A stretch of DNA of 5,655 nucleotides, taken from the NCBI GenBank assembly GCA_045579105.1, contig JAZNLM010000057.1:1-5655 (forward strand). The letters run 5' to 3'. A model generated the notes under the pieces. It was not told the origin of the DNA, searched no databases, and saw only the letters and a list, made by a program, of their open reading frames with translations. Position 1 is the stretch's first letter, and each line of letters begins with the position of its first letter. Positions 1 to 5,461 of this stretch are shown one piece after another. Both the position numbers and the translations under genes were made by a program. The DNA is from Flemingiibacterium sp045579105 (lineage in GTDB: Bacteria; Bacillota; Clostridia; Oscillospirales; CAG-272).

Positions 1-28
1 CTTCCTAAGACCGCTTGGCCCCCGACTT
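1..28 (-). other. Sequencing-library adapter remnant (MGI/BGI type), not genomic
   Basis: Read on the minus strand, these bases start AAGTCGG, continue GGGCCAAGCGG and end TCTTAGGAAG. This is the first 28 bases of the DNBSEQ read-1 adapter as I remember it, with one difference (AAGTCGGGGG for AAGTCGGAGG). The same 28-base stretch recurs in the opposite orientation at 5462-5489, where it is part of a complete adapter. The join to genuine sequence is sharp: the binding-protein reading frame is normal up to ACG G at 29-33 and then becomes adapter. The adapter identity is from memory and was not searched. Confidence 0.93.
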
Positions 29-932
29 CCGTTGAGTCAACGGCAAATATACACTGACCTGCGTTCAAAAAGTTTGCGGGGTAACCCGAAATTCCAAACG
101 TCGAAAATGCGCCCACCTTTGTATGAGCAGCGATTTCGGAAAGCAATCTTTTTGTCGTGTCGTTGAATATGAGGATATCTCCGCGTGCGCTCGAATAGCC
201 TGCCCCGAGCTGTTTTAGCATCGTTATCATCATATTGTCCGTGGACTTGTAAATAAACGGAAGCAACGTTTTCTGACCATTGACCTTATACGTGCCGTCC
301 GTATTTTTAACCGTCGCCGCCTCACTCACTTCCCATACGAAATCCCAAGTGAGAACTTCGGGAAGTGTATATCCGAGCGCTTCAACGTACGTTTTATTAA
401 CATAGCACGCTTCGGTGGAGCGCATATACGGCAAGGCGTAGTACTCGCCTGAAAGCTTACATTCCTCTAAAAACTCTGGAACTATCTCGCTAACAGTTGG
501 AGAATCAAACTTCACCTCACTGCCGCCAAGACCGTATTTTTCGTCGCTCATAAGCCCAGACAGCGGTACAACGGTGTTTTCTCCTGTCATATACGTTGCT
601 ATATGGTCGGGGTAGGTTATGCACACATTCGGCGTCGTACTCGTTGCGATATTGGTCAGTACATCCTGGTATATCTTGCCGTAATCGTTGTAAAGTCGGA
701 GCGTCACGGTGATATTAGGATAAAGCGCCATGAATTCGTCAATCGCTTTTTTATAAATGTTGACCTGCGTTTTGTTCGTATCGTTTTTCGCCCAGAAGGT
801 TATCTCATATTCGCGCGAGGTATCAAATTCGCTCGGAATAACGAACTCGTTTGAAGTCTTGGCACCGTGACACGACGCAAACATTGGGAGCACAAGCATA
901 AAAAATATTGTAAAACAAATAAACTTTTTCAT
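29..932 (-). CDS. Carbohydrate ABC transporter substrate-binding lipoprotein (family 1), 3' end missing
   Basis: This gene encodes the extracytoplasmic receptor of a CUT1-type sugar importer, which captures the substrate and delivers it to the two permeases encoded upstream. The 301 visible residues start with a lipoprotein signal peptide: MKKF, a hydrophobic stretch to about residue 20, then FAS-C with the lipidated cysteine at 21. The mature part has the family 1 pattern: EITFWAKND near 43-51, a helix followed by YPNITV near 71-76, YYALPYMRST at 164-173, and near the break ISGYPANFLNAGQCIFAVDST at 281-301. Family members usually run to 400-450 residues, so about a third is missing. The next expected residues after DST are AG, and the last genuine base (G at 29) fits an alanine codon. 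The loss is due to adapter sequence at 1-28, not mutation. The start ATG (932-930) overlaps the permease stop as ATGA, with AGGAGG at 947-942 nine bases upstream. The substrate is unknown; glycerol phosphate and oligosaccharides are both possible. Confidence 0.93.
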
Positions 933-1795
933 CCCTTCGTCCCTCCTCTAGCAACGCCTGCCATTATCTTCTTTCTGAAGATGAGGAAGATAACGATAAG
1001 AGGCGCGGATATCACCACTACTGCTGCCATCATTGCAGGAATGTTCGCACGGCCAAAACCGCCCTCACGTATCTGCTGGATACCGTTTGAAACAAGGAAA
1101 TACGCTTCGTTGTCAGTAATAAGACGCGGCCATACGTAGGAGTTCCAGCACTCGATTACCTTTAATATAGTGACAGTGATGACCGTAGGCTTACATATCG
1201 GGAGCATGATGCGTATGAGATATTTGAAATCGGACGTACCGTCCACCTTTGCCGCAAGGTAAAGCTCGTCTGGTATCTGCGCGAAGTTTTCCTTTAACAA
1301 GTAGATATAGAACACCGACGTTACCGACGGAAGAATAAGTCCTGTAAATGTGTTGCGCAGGTCAAGGTTTGTTACAGTTATAAAGTTTGTGATGATAACA
1401 AGCTCATTCGGTATCATCATAAGCGCAAGAAAGAGCGTAAAAAGCAGATTTTTGCCGCGAAATTCAAGGCGTGAAAAGGCAAACGCCGCAGGAATTATCA
1501 CAACAAGCATAAGCGCTGTGGTTGCGACAGTGAATATAACAGTATTGATAAAATACCCCATAAGCGGCACTTCCGTGAACGCCGTCACGTAATTTTCAAG
1601 CGTTGGCGAAAGTGTGAAAAACTGCGGTATCTGTTCGGCGTTGTAAGCACCGTAGCCCTTGATACTCGTCAAAATCATCCAGTAAAACGGGAACAGCACT
1701 ATAAACGCCCAAAGTGCGAGAAGGACGTAAACAACAATCTTGCCGACATTGTCACCGACACGTCGAAGGTGTGCGCTGTTACTATTTTTATTCAT
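929..1795 (-). CDS. Carbohydrate ABC transporter permease, MalG/UgpE-like
   Basis: This is the second membrane subunit of the importer. It pairs with the permease encoded just upstream to form the channel in the cytoplasmic membrane. The 288-residue length is normal for the family. About six hydrophobic segments are visible, near residues 18-42, 82-105, 116-140, 150-168, 200-218 and 254-273. The cytoplasmic EAA loop that docks on the ATPase is at 178-200, reading LYLAAKVDGTSDFKYLIRIM before LPI. The C terminus IMAGVARGGTKG is the typical MalG-type ending. The start ATG at 1795 has AAGGAGGT at 1808-1801, which overlaps the stop codon of the preceding gene, so translation is probably coupled. 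The gap to the upstream permease is 11 bases, and the stop overlaps the binding-protein start by four bases. The first 15 residues are polar and lie before the first membrane segment. The family call is firm; substrate specificity cannot be read from it. Confidence 0.96.
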   Translation of the reverse strand: MNKNSNSAHLRRVGDNVGKIVVYVLLALWAFIVLFPFYWMILTSIKGYGAYNAEQIPQFFTLSPTLENYVTAFTEVPLMGYFINTVIFTVATTALMLVVIIPAAFAFSRLEFRGKNLLFTLFLALMMIPNELVIITNFITVTNLDLRNTFTGLILPSVTSVFYIYLLKENFAQIPDELYLAAKVDGTSDFKYLIRIMLPICKPTVITVTILKVIECWNSYVWPRLITDNEAYFLVSNGIQQIREGGFGRANIPAMMAAVVVISAPLIVIFLIFRKKIMAGVARGGTKG

Positions 1796-1806
1796 ACGGC
1801 ACCTCC

Positions 1807-2697
1807 TTAATAGTGTACGTGCTTTTTGCTCACCATAAGGTTAATGCACGTTATCGTGAGAACTATGATAAACAGTACGATTGCCGCCGCCGATGCGTAC
1901 GACGGGAAACCGCCGCCCTCACCGTAAAGCATATCGTAAACGTATCCGACGATAGTATTCATCCCTGCCGCGTTGAGGTTCTCGCCAAAAAGCGCAACCG
2001 CGTCGCTGTACGCCTTGAACGCGCCTATAAAGCCCGTTATAACTAGGTAGAATATCATCGGAGATATCATCGGAAGGGTTATTTTTCTGAAAATGCGGAA
2101 TTTTGACGTTCCGTCCACCTTCGCCGCATTGTAATAGTCTTGACGCACAGATGCAAGTGCGCTAGTGAGTATAAGCACCTTAAAAGGCATTACTATCCAT
2201 ATCGTGTAGATACACAGAACGAGCATCTTCGCCCAGTACGGACCGTCTATAAAGTCCACTGGCGCCATACCGAAAACGTTCAGTATTATATTCACAAGTC
2301 CCTCGGTGTACTCGGTCCTGTCGAAAAGTATCATAAAGACAAGTCCGACTGCGAGAGTATTCGTTACGTACGGCAGGAAATATACCGTCTGAAACAGATT
2401 CTTGAGCCACTTTATCGAGGAAAGTCCAAGCGAGATAAGAAGCGCGAGCGTGGTAGACAGTGGTACTGTTATCAAAACGAGTATAAACGTGTTTTTTACT
2501 GCCTGCAAAAAGAGCGTGTCATGGAGAATATAGGAAAAATTGTAAAATCCGATTCCCGAAAACGTCTGAGAGGAAGAGTTGAATCCCTGCTCAAGCGAAT
2601 ATACAAATACGTCGACAAGAGGATACACCATAAACACGCCAAGGAACAGTATGGCAGGCAGAAGATACAGCCACGCCTTATAATTATTCTTTTCCAT
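1807..2697 (-). CDS. Carbohydrate ABC transporter permease, MalF/UgpA-like
   Basis: This is the first membrane subunit of the sugar importer, of the shorter MalF/UgpA type without the large periplasmic insertion seen in E. coli MalF. It is 296 residues long, normal for Gram-positive homologues. Hydrophobic segments lie near residues 9-31, 69-93, 104-125, 157-180, 212-234 and 268-290. The EAA coupling loop is at 188-209: YYNAAKVDGTSKFRIFRKIT followed by LP. It shares AAKVDGTS with the partner permease, as expected for two subunits touching the same ATPase dimer. The start ATG at 2697 has GAGGG at 2708-2704, six bases upstream. It follows the ATPase stop by 12 bases, so the genes are one transcriptional unit. 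No frameshift or missing motif is visible. The family assignment is firm; the transported sugar is not known. Confidence 0.96.
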   Translation of the reverse strand: MEKNNYKAWLYLLPAILFLGVFMVYPLVDVFVYSLEQGFNSSSQTFSGIGFYNFSYILHDTLFLQAVKNTFILVLITVPLSTTLALLISLGLSSIKWLKNLFQTVYFLPYVTNTLAVGLVFMILFDRTEYTEGLVNIILNVFGMAPVDFIDGPYWAKMLVLCIYTIWIVMPFKVLILTSALASVRQDYYNAAKVDGTSKFRIFRKITLPMISPMIFYLVITGFIGAFKAYSDAVALFGENLNAAGMNTIVGYVYDMLYGEGGGFPSYASAAAIVLFIIVLTITCINLMVSKKHVHY

Positions 2698-2709
2698 AGT
2701 ATGCCCTCA

Positions 2710-3801
2710 TTAAAGCGCGATACGCGCTTCGGTAACTTTATCAAAGATATCCACCTTGTTTGCTTTAAGCGAGAAGCACACCTCACCCGTACCGACAGAC
2801 GGTGTATTTTCCGAATCTACGATAGCGCGGATTATGTCCGACTGCGCGTAAGGACTCGTACAGACCACGCTGATGTCACGGCCCATAACCGCTATATTTT
2901 TGAGTGTGCACGCAAGTTCGCCGTCATCTTTGAGAACAAAACCTTCGGGGCGTACACCTACGTGAACCTCGCCATCAGGTGCATTCGGCGCATCGAGCAC
3001 AGCCATATCGCCGATATAGAGCTTACCACCCTTCACTTCTCCGTTAAACACGTTTATCGGAGGAGTGCCGAGAAATTTCGCCACGAAAAGGTTAACGGGG
3101 TCATCGTAAACGTCCTGCGGCTTGCCTATCTGCTGTACCACGCCGTCCTTCATAACCACGATAAGGTCGGAAATGCTCATTGCTTCCTCTTGGTCGTGCG
3201 TTACGAAAACGGTGGTGATACCCGTTTCGCGCTGTATGCGCTTGATTTCCTCGCGAGTTGCGAGGCGCAGACGCGCATCGAGATTAGAAAGCGGTTCGTC
3301 GAGCAGAAGCACACGCGGCATTTTAACAAGTGCGCGCGCGATAGCAACACGCTGCTGCTGACCGCCCGAAAGCTCGCCAGGTTTTCTGTCAAGCAGTGTA
3401 TCAATCTGCACGAGCTTTGCGATTTCGGTAGCCTTCTCGCGCATCTCTGCTTTTGTAAGCTTATCCTTGCCCTTCAGATTTTCGAGTGGGAAGGTAATAT
3501 TCTGAAGCACCGTAAGATGCGGATAAAGCGCATAATTCTGGAAAACGAGTCCCACACCGCGCTTTTCGGGCGGCATATCGGTAACGTCGTCCTCGCCGAA
3601 GAGTATACGTCCTTCGGTTGGCTTTAAAAGACCGCTTATCAAATTAAGCGTGGTACTCTTGCCGCATCCGGACGGTCCGAGTAAGCCCACGAGCGTGCCG
3701 TCAGGTATCTCAAACGTAAAATCGTTCACGGCGACAACATCCGCGCTTTTCTTATTTCTTGACGGGAATTTTTTAGTAAGGCTCTCAAGTACTACCTTCA
3801 A
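2710..3801 (-). CDS. Sugar ABC transporter ATP-binding protein, MalK/UgpC/MsmX-like
   Basis: This is the cytoplasmic ATPase that powers the importer; it works as a dimer docked on the two permeases. From the preferred TTG start it has 363 residues. Walker A, GPSGCGKST, is at 42-50; the Q-loop QNYALYPHLT starts at 88; the signature LSGGQQQR is at 144-151; Walker B with the catalytic glutamate, LLLDEP, is at 165-170, followed by the D-loop SNLD; the H-loop histidine (VTHDQEEA) is at 202. From about 237 to the end is a MalK-type TOBE/regulatory domain, with the characteristic VGVRPEG at 281-287. The start is TTG at 3801-3799, because AAGGAG (3815-3810) lies eight bases before it. The longer reading from GTG at 3810 would overlap that site. 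All catalytic motifs are intact. It is the first gene of the operon, directly behind a strong promoter. Many CUT1 systems in Firmicutes rely on a shared MsmX ATPase, so a dedicated copy is worth noting. Confidence 0.96.
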   Translation of the reverse strand: MKVVLESLTKKFPSRNKKSADVVAVNDFTFEIPDGTLVGLLGPSGCGKSTTLNLISGLLKPTEGRILFGEDDVTDMPPEKRGVGLVFQNYALYPHLTVLQNITFPLENLKGKDKLTKAEMREKATEIAKLVQIDTLLDRKPGELSGGQQQRVAIARALVKMPRVLLLDEPLSNLDARLRLATREEIKRIQRETGITTVFVTHDQEEAMSISDLIVVMKDGVVQQIGKPQDVYDDPVNLFVAKFLGTPPINVFNGEVKGGKLYIGDMAVLDAPNAPDGEVHVGVRPEGFVLKDDGELACTLKNIAVMGRDISVVCTSPYAQSDIIRAIVDSENTPSVGTGEVCFSLKANKVDIFDKVTEARIAL

Positions 3802-3809
3802 AAATATCA

Positions 3810-3815
3810 CTCCTT
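3810..3815 (-). promoter_or_regulatory. Ribosome binding site deciding a TTG start for the ATPase gene
   Basis: AAGGAG on the minus strand sits eight bases before TTG at 3801. The in-frame GTG at 3810-3808 shares its first base with this site, so it cannot be the start used with it. The preferred protein therefore begins MKVVLESLTKKF. Confidence 0.8.
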
Positions 3816-3823
3816 AAAGTATG

Positions 3824-3836
3824 CCGCCAAAGGCGG
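3824..3836 (-). promoter_or_regulatory. Short hairpin in the leader of the ABC operon
   Basis: CCGCC-TTT-GGCGG forms a perfect 5-bp stem with a three-base loop, between the predicted transcription start (about 3846) and the ribosome site at 3815. It leaves the ribosome site free and has no following T-run, so it is more likely a 5' mRNA stabiliser than an attenuator. Function is inferred. Confidence 0.45.
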
Positions 3837-3853
3837 ATTTCATGATTGTTATA

Positions 3854-3882
3854 ATTATACCATAGTTTTCACGTTTTAGCAA
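3854..3882 (-). promoter_or_regulatory. Sigma-A type promoter of the ABC transporter operon
   Basis: Minus strand: -35 TTGCTA (3882-3877), a 17-base spacer, and a perfect -10 TATAAT (3859-3854) preceded by TG at the extended -10 position (TGGTATAAT). The expected start is near 3846, giving a leader of about 45 bases to the TTG start. No obvious cre-type or operator palindrome overlaps it. Confidence is high on sequence grounds, but it is untested. Confidence 0.85.
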
Positions 3883-3900
3883 GAGAAAGTAAAAAAATAA

Positions 3901-3919
3901 TAGGACGGGGACCGTCCTA
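3901..3919. repeat. Perfect hairpin TAGGACGG/CCGTCCTA
   Basis: An 8-bp inverted repeat around a three-base loop (GGA). It lies upstream of the ABC promoter, outside its transcript. It could be a dispersed REP-like palindrome; only copy number elsewhere in the genome could show this. Confidence 0.7.
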
Positions 3920-3929
3920 CATTTTTGGA

Positions 3930-3947
3930 CCACGCGTTTTCGCGTGG
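3930..3947. repeat. Perfect hairpin CCACGCG/CGCGTGG
   Basis: A 7-bp GC-rich stem with a TTTT loop, ten bases after the preceding hairpin. There is no T-run on either side that would make it a standard terminator. Confidence 0.7.
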
Positions 3948-3957
3948 GGAAACGATT

Positions 3958-4004
3958 CGAGGAGGGCGACAACCATTCACACGCCATGGTTTTCGCCCTC
4001 CTCG
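3958..4004. repeat. Long two-part hairpin, 12-bp outer and 6-bp inner stem
   Basis: The outer arms CGAGGAGGGCGA (3958-3969) and TCGCCCTCCTCG (3993-4004) are perfectly complementary. After a one-base bulge on each side, AACCAT (3971-3976) pairs with ATGGTT (3986-3991) around a nine-base loop. The right arm also overlaps CCTCGG (4000-4005), which can pair with CCGAGG (4019-4024), so two folds compete. It is transcribed only if transcripts from the XRE side read through. The structure is certain in sequence; its role is unknown. Confidence 0.75.
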
Positions 4005-4048
4005 GACTCCCCCCCTTTCCGAGGCTTTCCTACGAGCGCTCGGCTTTG

Positions 4049-4080
4049 CCACAGAGTGATAGTACCACAGAGTGATTATT
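4049..4080. repeat. Two tandem 16-base units, CCACAGAGTGAT core
   Basis: CCACAGAGTGATAGTA is followed immediately by CCACAGAGTGATTATT: 12 identical bases in direct repeat with a 16-base period. With only two copies and no spacer it is not a CRISPR. It may be a pair of protein-binding sites or slippage within a repeated intergenic element. Confidence 0.65.
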
Positions 4081-4086
4081 TAACGG

Positions 4087-4118
4087 CGCCGCCGAGCACC
4101 TAATAAGGCTCGGCGGTG
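4087..4118. terminator. GC-rich hairpin, possible terminator downstream of the XRE gene
   Basis: CGCCGCCGAGC (4087-4097) pairs with GCTCGGCGGTG (4108-4118), an 11-bp stem with one G-T pair and a 10-base loop. It lies about 65 bases after the XRE stop. On the minus strand it is followed by CCGTTAAATAATC rather than a T-run, and on the plus strand by CGGTTTATGTGTT. Termination is plausible but not canonical. Confidence 0.4.
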
Positions 4119-4134
4119 CGGTTTATGTGTTGGG

Positions 4135-4158
4135 AGCGCATACACTTCGCTGTGCGCT
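4135..4158. repeat. Small hairpin after the XRE stop codon
   Basis: AGCGCA (4135-4140) and TGCGCT (4153-4158) form a 6-bp stem with a 12-base loop, about 25 bases beyond the XRE stop. No T-run follows on the minus strand. It may protect the 3' end of the XRE mRNA together with the hairpin at 4087-4118. Confidence 0.4.
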
Positions 4159-4182
4159 AAACATATTAGGACTACCACTCTA

Positions 4183-4434
4183 TCATTTCGGAAATTTCGC
4201 GCTTAACAAATCGCTCGGCTCAACCTCAAGCGCATCTGCTATATCAAACAATACTTCAAGAGAAAATGCATACGGTATATTTGGTGCTTCGATTGCAGAC
4301 AAATGCGTACGACTTATATTAACACGTTCTGCTAACTGTTCTTGCGACATACCGCGTAATCTGCGTATCATACCTATAGTCAAACCCAACTGAATAAATC
4401 TGTCACGATATTTAAAATCAACTTCTTTACGCAT
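4183..4434 (-). CDS. Small XRE/Cro-family helix-turn-helix regulator
   Basis: This gene encodes an 83-residue protein that is little more than one DNA-binding domain, so it probably binds DNA as a dimer. The HTH_3-type fold spans about residues 15-76: LGLTIGMIRRLRGMSQEQLAE supplies helices 1 and 2 (GMSQEQLAERV), NISRTHLSAIE is the recognition helix region, and FSLEVLFDIADALEVEPSDLL is the usual closing pair of helices. No metabolite or protease domain is fused to it. The start is ATG at 4434, with GGAGAGGT (4448-4441) six bases upstream. A longer in-frame reading to 4497 would put this site inside the coding region. A TATAAT at 4473-4468 could be its -10, but no good -35 precedes it. It is divergent from the SLOG gene at 4593, and palindromes lie between them, so autoregulation and control of that neighbour are reasonable inferences. 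Its real target is unproven. Confidence 0.93.
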   Translation of the reverse strand: MRKEVDFKYRDRFIQLGLTIGMIRRLRGMSQEQLAERVNISRTHLSAIEAPNIPYAFSLEVLFDIADALEVEPSDLLSAKFPK

Positions 4435-4496
4435 AACATTACCTCTCCAATCTATGAATATAGGAATATTATACGTTCTCATCTTGCAAATAACCA

Positions 4497-4511
4497 TATA
4501 GTGAAACTATA
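4497..4511. promoter_or_regulatory. Palindrome TATAGT-GAA-ACTATA, candidate operator
   Basis: A perfect 6-bp inverted repeat with a three-base centre, between the divergent XRE and SLOG genes. It sits just upstream of the -35 of the SLOG promoter and upstream of the likely XRE promoter. Its size and spacing suit a small HTH dimer. ACTATAC recurs at 4564-4570, in the SLOG leader, as a possible half-site. Binding by the XRE protein is inferred. Confidence 0.5.
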
Positions 4512-4514
4512 CAG

Positions 4515-4544
4515 TTGCAAAGTGTCACTTGTATATGGTATAAT
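4515..4544 (+). promoter_or_regulatory. Sigma-A type promoter of the SLOG gene
   Basis: Plus strand: -35 TTGCAA (4515-4520), an 18-base spacer and a perfect -10 TATAAT (4539-4544), with TG at the extended -10 position. The expected start is near 4551, about 40 bases before the ATG. An 11-base palindrome AAGTG-T-CACTT (4520-4530) fills part of the spacer, where a repressor could block polymerase. Confidence 0.82.
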
Positions 4545-4592
4545 TATATAAAGCATTTGCTTTACTATACATAGCAATTGGAGATTTACACT

Positions 4593-5075
4593 ATGCAAAA
4601 TAACAATTTCCGCCCCTACACCGTATGCTTTACGGGACACCGATATATACCTGAGAGTGACCGAGCCGTTGTTGCGGCGCGGCTTCGCAGAACACTCATT
4701 GAGCTTATTAAGCAGGGATATAAATATTTTGGGACAGGCGGTGCACTCGGATTTGATACCATCGCCGCCCAAACGGTTCTTGACCTTCGCCGCGAATATC
4801 AGCATATTAAATTGATACTTGTGCTCCCCTGCAAAAATCAAACCGCCAAGTCGAGCAGCGAAGATGTTCGCGTTTATGAGCGTATCCGCGCCGAAGCTGA
4901 CAAAACCGTTTTTATGTCGGAAAATTATACCCCCACTTGTATGCACGAACGGAATCGTCACCTTGTAAATTTCAGCTCGGTGTGCGTGTGCTATCTCACA
5001 AGAAACAGCGGCGGCACAGCATATACGGTAAATTACGCTAGCGAGTGTGGATTAAAAATTATAAATATTGGGTAG
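4593..5075 (+). CDS. SLOG-family protein (DUF1273/YpsA-like)
   Basis: This gene encodes a 160-residue single-domain protein with the Rossmann-like SLOG fold, a superfamily that includes DprA, LOG and YpsA and is predicted to bind nucleotides or nucleotide-like ligands. Visible motifs are CFTGHR at 12-17, the glycine-rich FGTGGALGFDTIAAQ at 46-60, LVLPCKNQ at 76-83, MHERNRHLV at 117-125 (variable in function but conserved in this family), and NSGGTAYTVNYA at 138-149. The last is the second glycine-rich ligand loop. There is no membrane segment or signal peptide, so it should be cytoplasmic. The start is ATG at 4593, with GGAG (4580-4583) nine bases upstream. An in-frame TTG at 4578 overlaps the ribosome site and is rejected. 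It is transcribed alone from 4515-4544 and ends at the terminator at 5096-5125. The biochemical role is not known; YpsA has been linked to cell division in Bacillus. The family call is good and the function is open. Confidence 0.88.
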   Translation: MQNNNFRPYTVCFTGHRYIPESDRAVVAARLRRTLIELIKQGYKYFGTGGALGFDTIAAQTVLDLRREYQHIKLILVLPCKNQTAKSSSEDVRVYERIRAEADKTVFMSENYTPTCMHERNRHLVNFSSVCVCYLTRNSGGTAYTVNYASECGLKIINIG

Positions 5076-5095
5076 CAAATTGCACACATACAAAA

Positions 5096-5125
5096 AAACC
5101 GCACCGACATACGTCAGTGCGGTTT
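5096..5125. terminator. Bidirectional intrinsic terminator between convergent genes
   Basis: AAACCGCAC (5096-5104) pairs with GTGCGGTTT (5117-5125). Inside it GAC (5106-5108) pairs with GTC (5113-5115), with one C/A mismatch between the two stems and an ATAC loop. On the minus strand the stem runs into an unbroken T-run (A-run at 5092-5098), which makes it a strong terminator for the GGGtGRT gene. On the plus strand TTTCTTATT follows, serving the SLOG gene 20 bases after its stop. Confidence 0.9.
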
Positions 5126-5141
5126 CTTATTCAAAAAGAGA

Positions 5142-5461
5142 TTACTTATTCATACCTTCCTGAACTGCAACAGCGCAAGCTACGGTCATACCAACCATGG
5201 GGTTGTTGCCTGCACCGATCAGGCCCATCATTTCTACGTGGGCGGGAACGGAAGAAGAGCCAGCGAACTGAGCATCACCATGCATACGGCCCATGGTGTC
5301 GGTCATGCCGTAGGAAGCGGGGCCTGCGGCCATGTTGTCGGGGTGAAGGGTACGACCGGTGCCGCCGCCGGAAGCGACGGAGAAGTACTTCTTGCCGGTC
5401 TCCCAGCACCACTTCTTGTAGGTGCCGGCAACGGGATGCTGGAATCTGGTGGGGTTGGTGG
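5142..5461 (-). CDS. GGGtGRT-family protein, C-terminal part only
   Basis: This is the last 105 residues and stop codon of a gene in the family named for its GGGtGRT motif (Pfam GGGtGRT protein, from memory), whose members I recall at about 330 residues. The visible sequence starts TNPTRFQHPVAGTYKK. It then has GKKYFSVASGGGTGRTLHPD with the name motif, DNMAAGPASYGMTDTMGRMH, AQFAGSSSVPAHVEMMGLIG, and ends GNNPMVGMTVACAVAVQEGM followed by NK. The family is highly conserved, but to my knowledge its function is not established. The N-terminal two-thirds is missing because adapter sequence begins at 5462. An apparent GTG start at 5519 lies wholly in adapter, and its first 19 residues are artefactual. 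Codons here are more C/G-ending (AAG, ACC, GGC) than in the importer genes, which suggests strong expression. The stop is 17 bases from the strong terminator at 5096-5125. Confidence 0.9.

Larger units (their letters stand above)
3883..4182. other. Gene-free, hairpin-rich intergenic region
   Basis: No open frame here looks coding. The stretch lies behind the promoter of the ABC operon and downstream of the XRE gene. It holds, in order, a GGACGG/CCGTCC hairpin, a CCACGCG/CGCGTGG hairpin, a long 12-bp plus 6-bp stem, a 7-C run at 4009-4015, a perfect CGAGCGCTCG palindrome at 4033-4042, a 16-base-period tandem repeat, and two more hairpins. AAATAAT at 3895-3901 and ATTATTT at 4075-4081 are inverted copies around most of it, but 7 bp in AT-rich sequence is weak evidence for a small mobile element. 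Confidence 0.7.

Noticed and set aside
603..854. Plus-strand frame opposite the binding-protein gene
   Set aside because: The minus-strand frame has a full lipoprotein signal and family 1 motifs; this is its shadow.
2140..3627. Long plus-strand open frame of 495 codons
   Set aside because: It runs antisense across the ATPase and permease genes, which have complete family motifs. The translation is rich in Arg, His, Tyr and Lys without any recognisable domain, as expected from a shadow frame.
3958..4024. Riboswitch or attenuator for the ABC operon, given the competing folds
   Set aside because: It lies upstream of the operon's promoter at 3854-3882, so it is not in the operon's mRNA.
4049..4080. 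CRISPR-like repeat
   Set aside because: There are only two 16-base units with no spacer and no cas gene nearby.
4183..4497. Longer XRE protein starting at 4497
   Set aside because: The added 21 residues contain the ribosome site at 4448-4441 and do not resemble the start of an HTH domain. ATG at 4434 is correctly spaced from that site.
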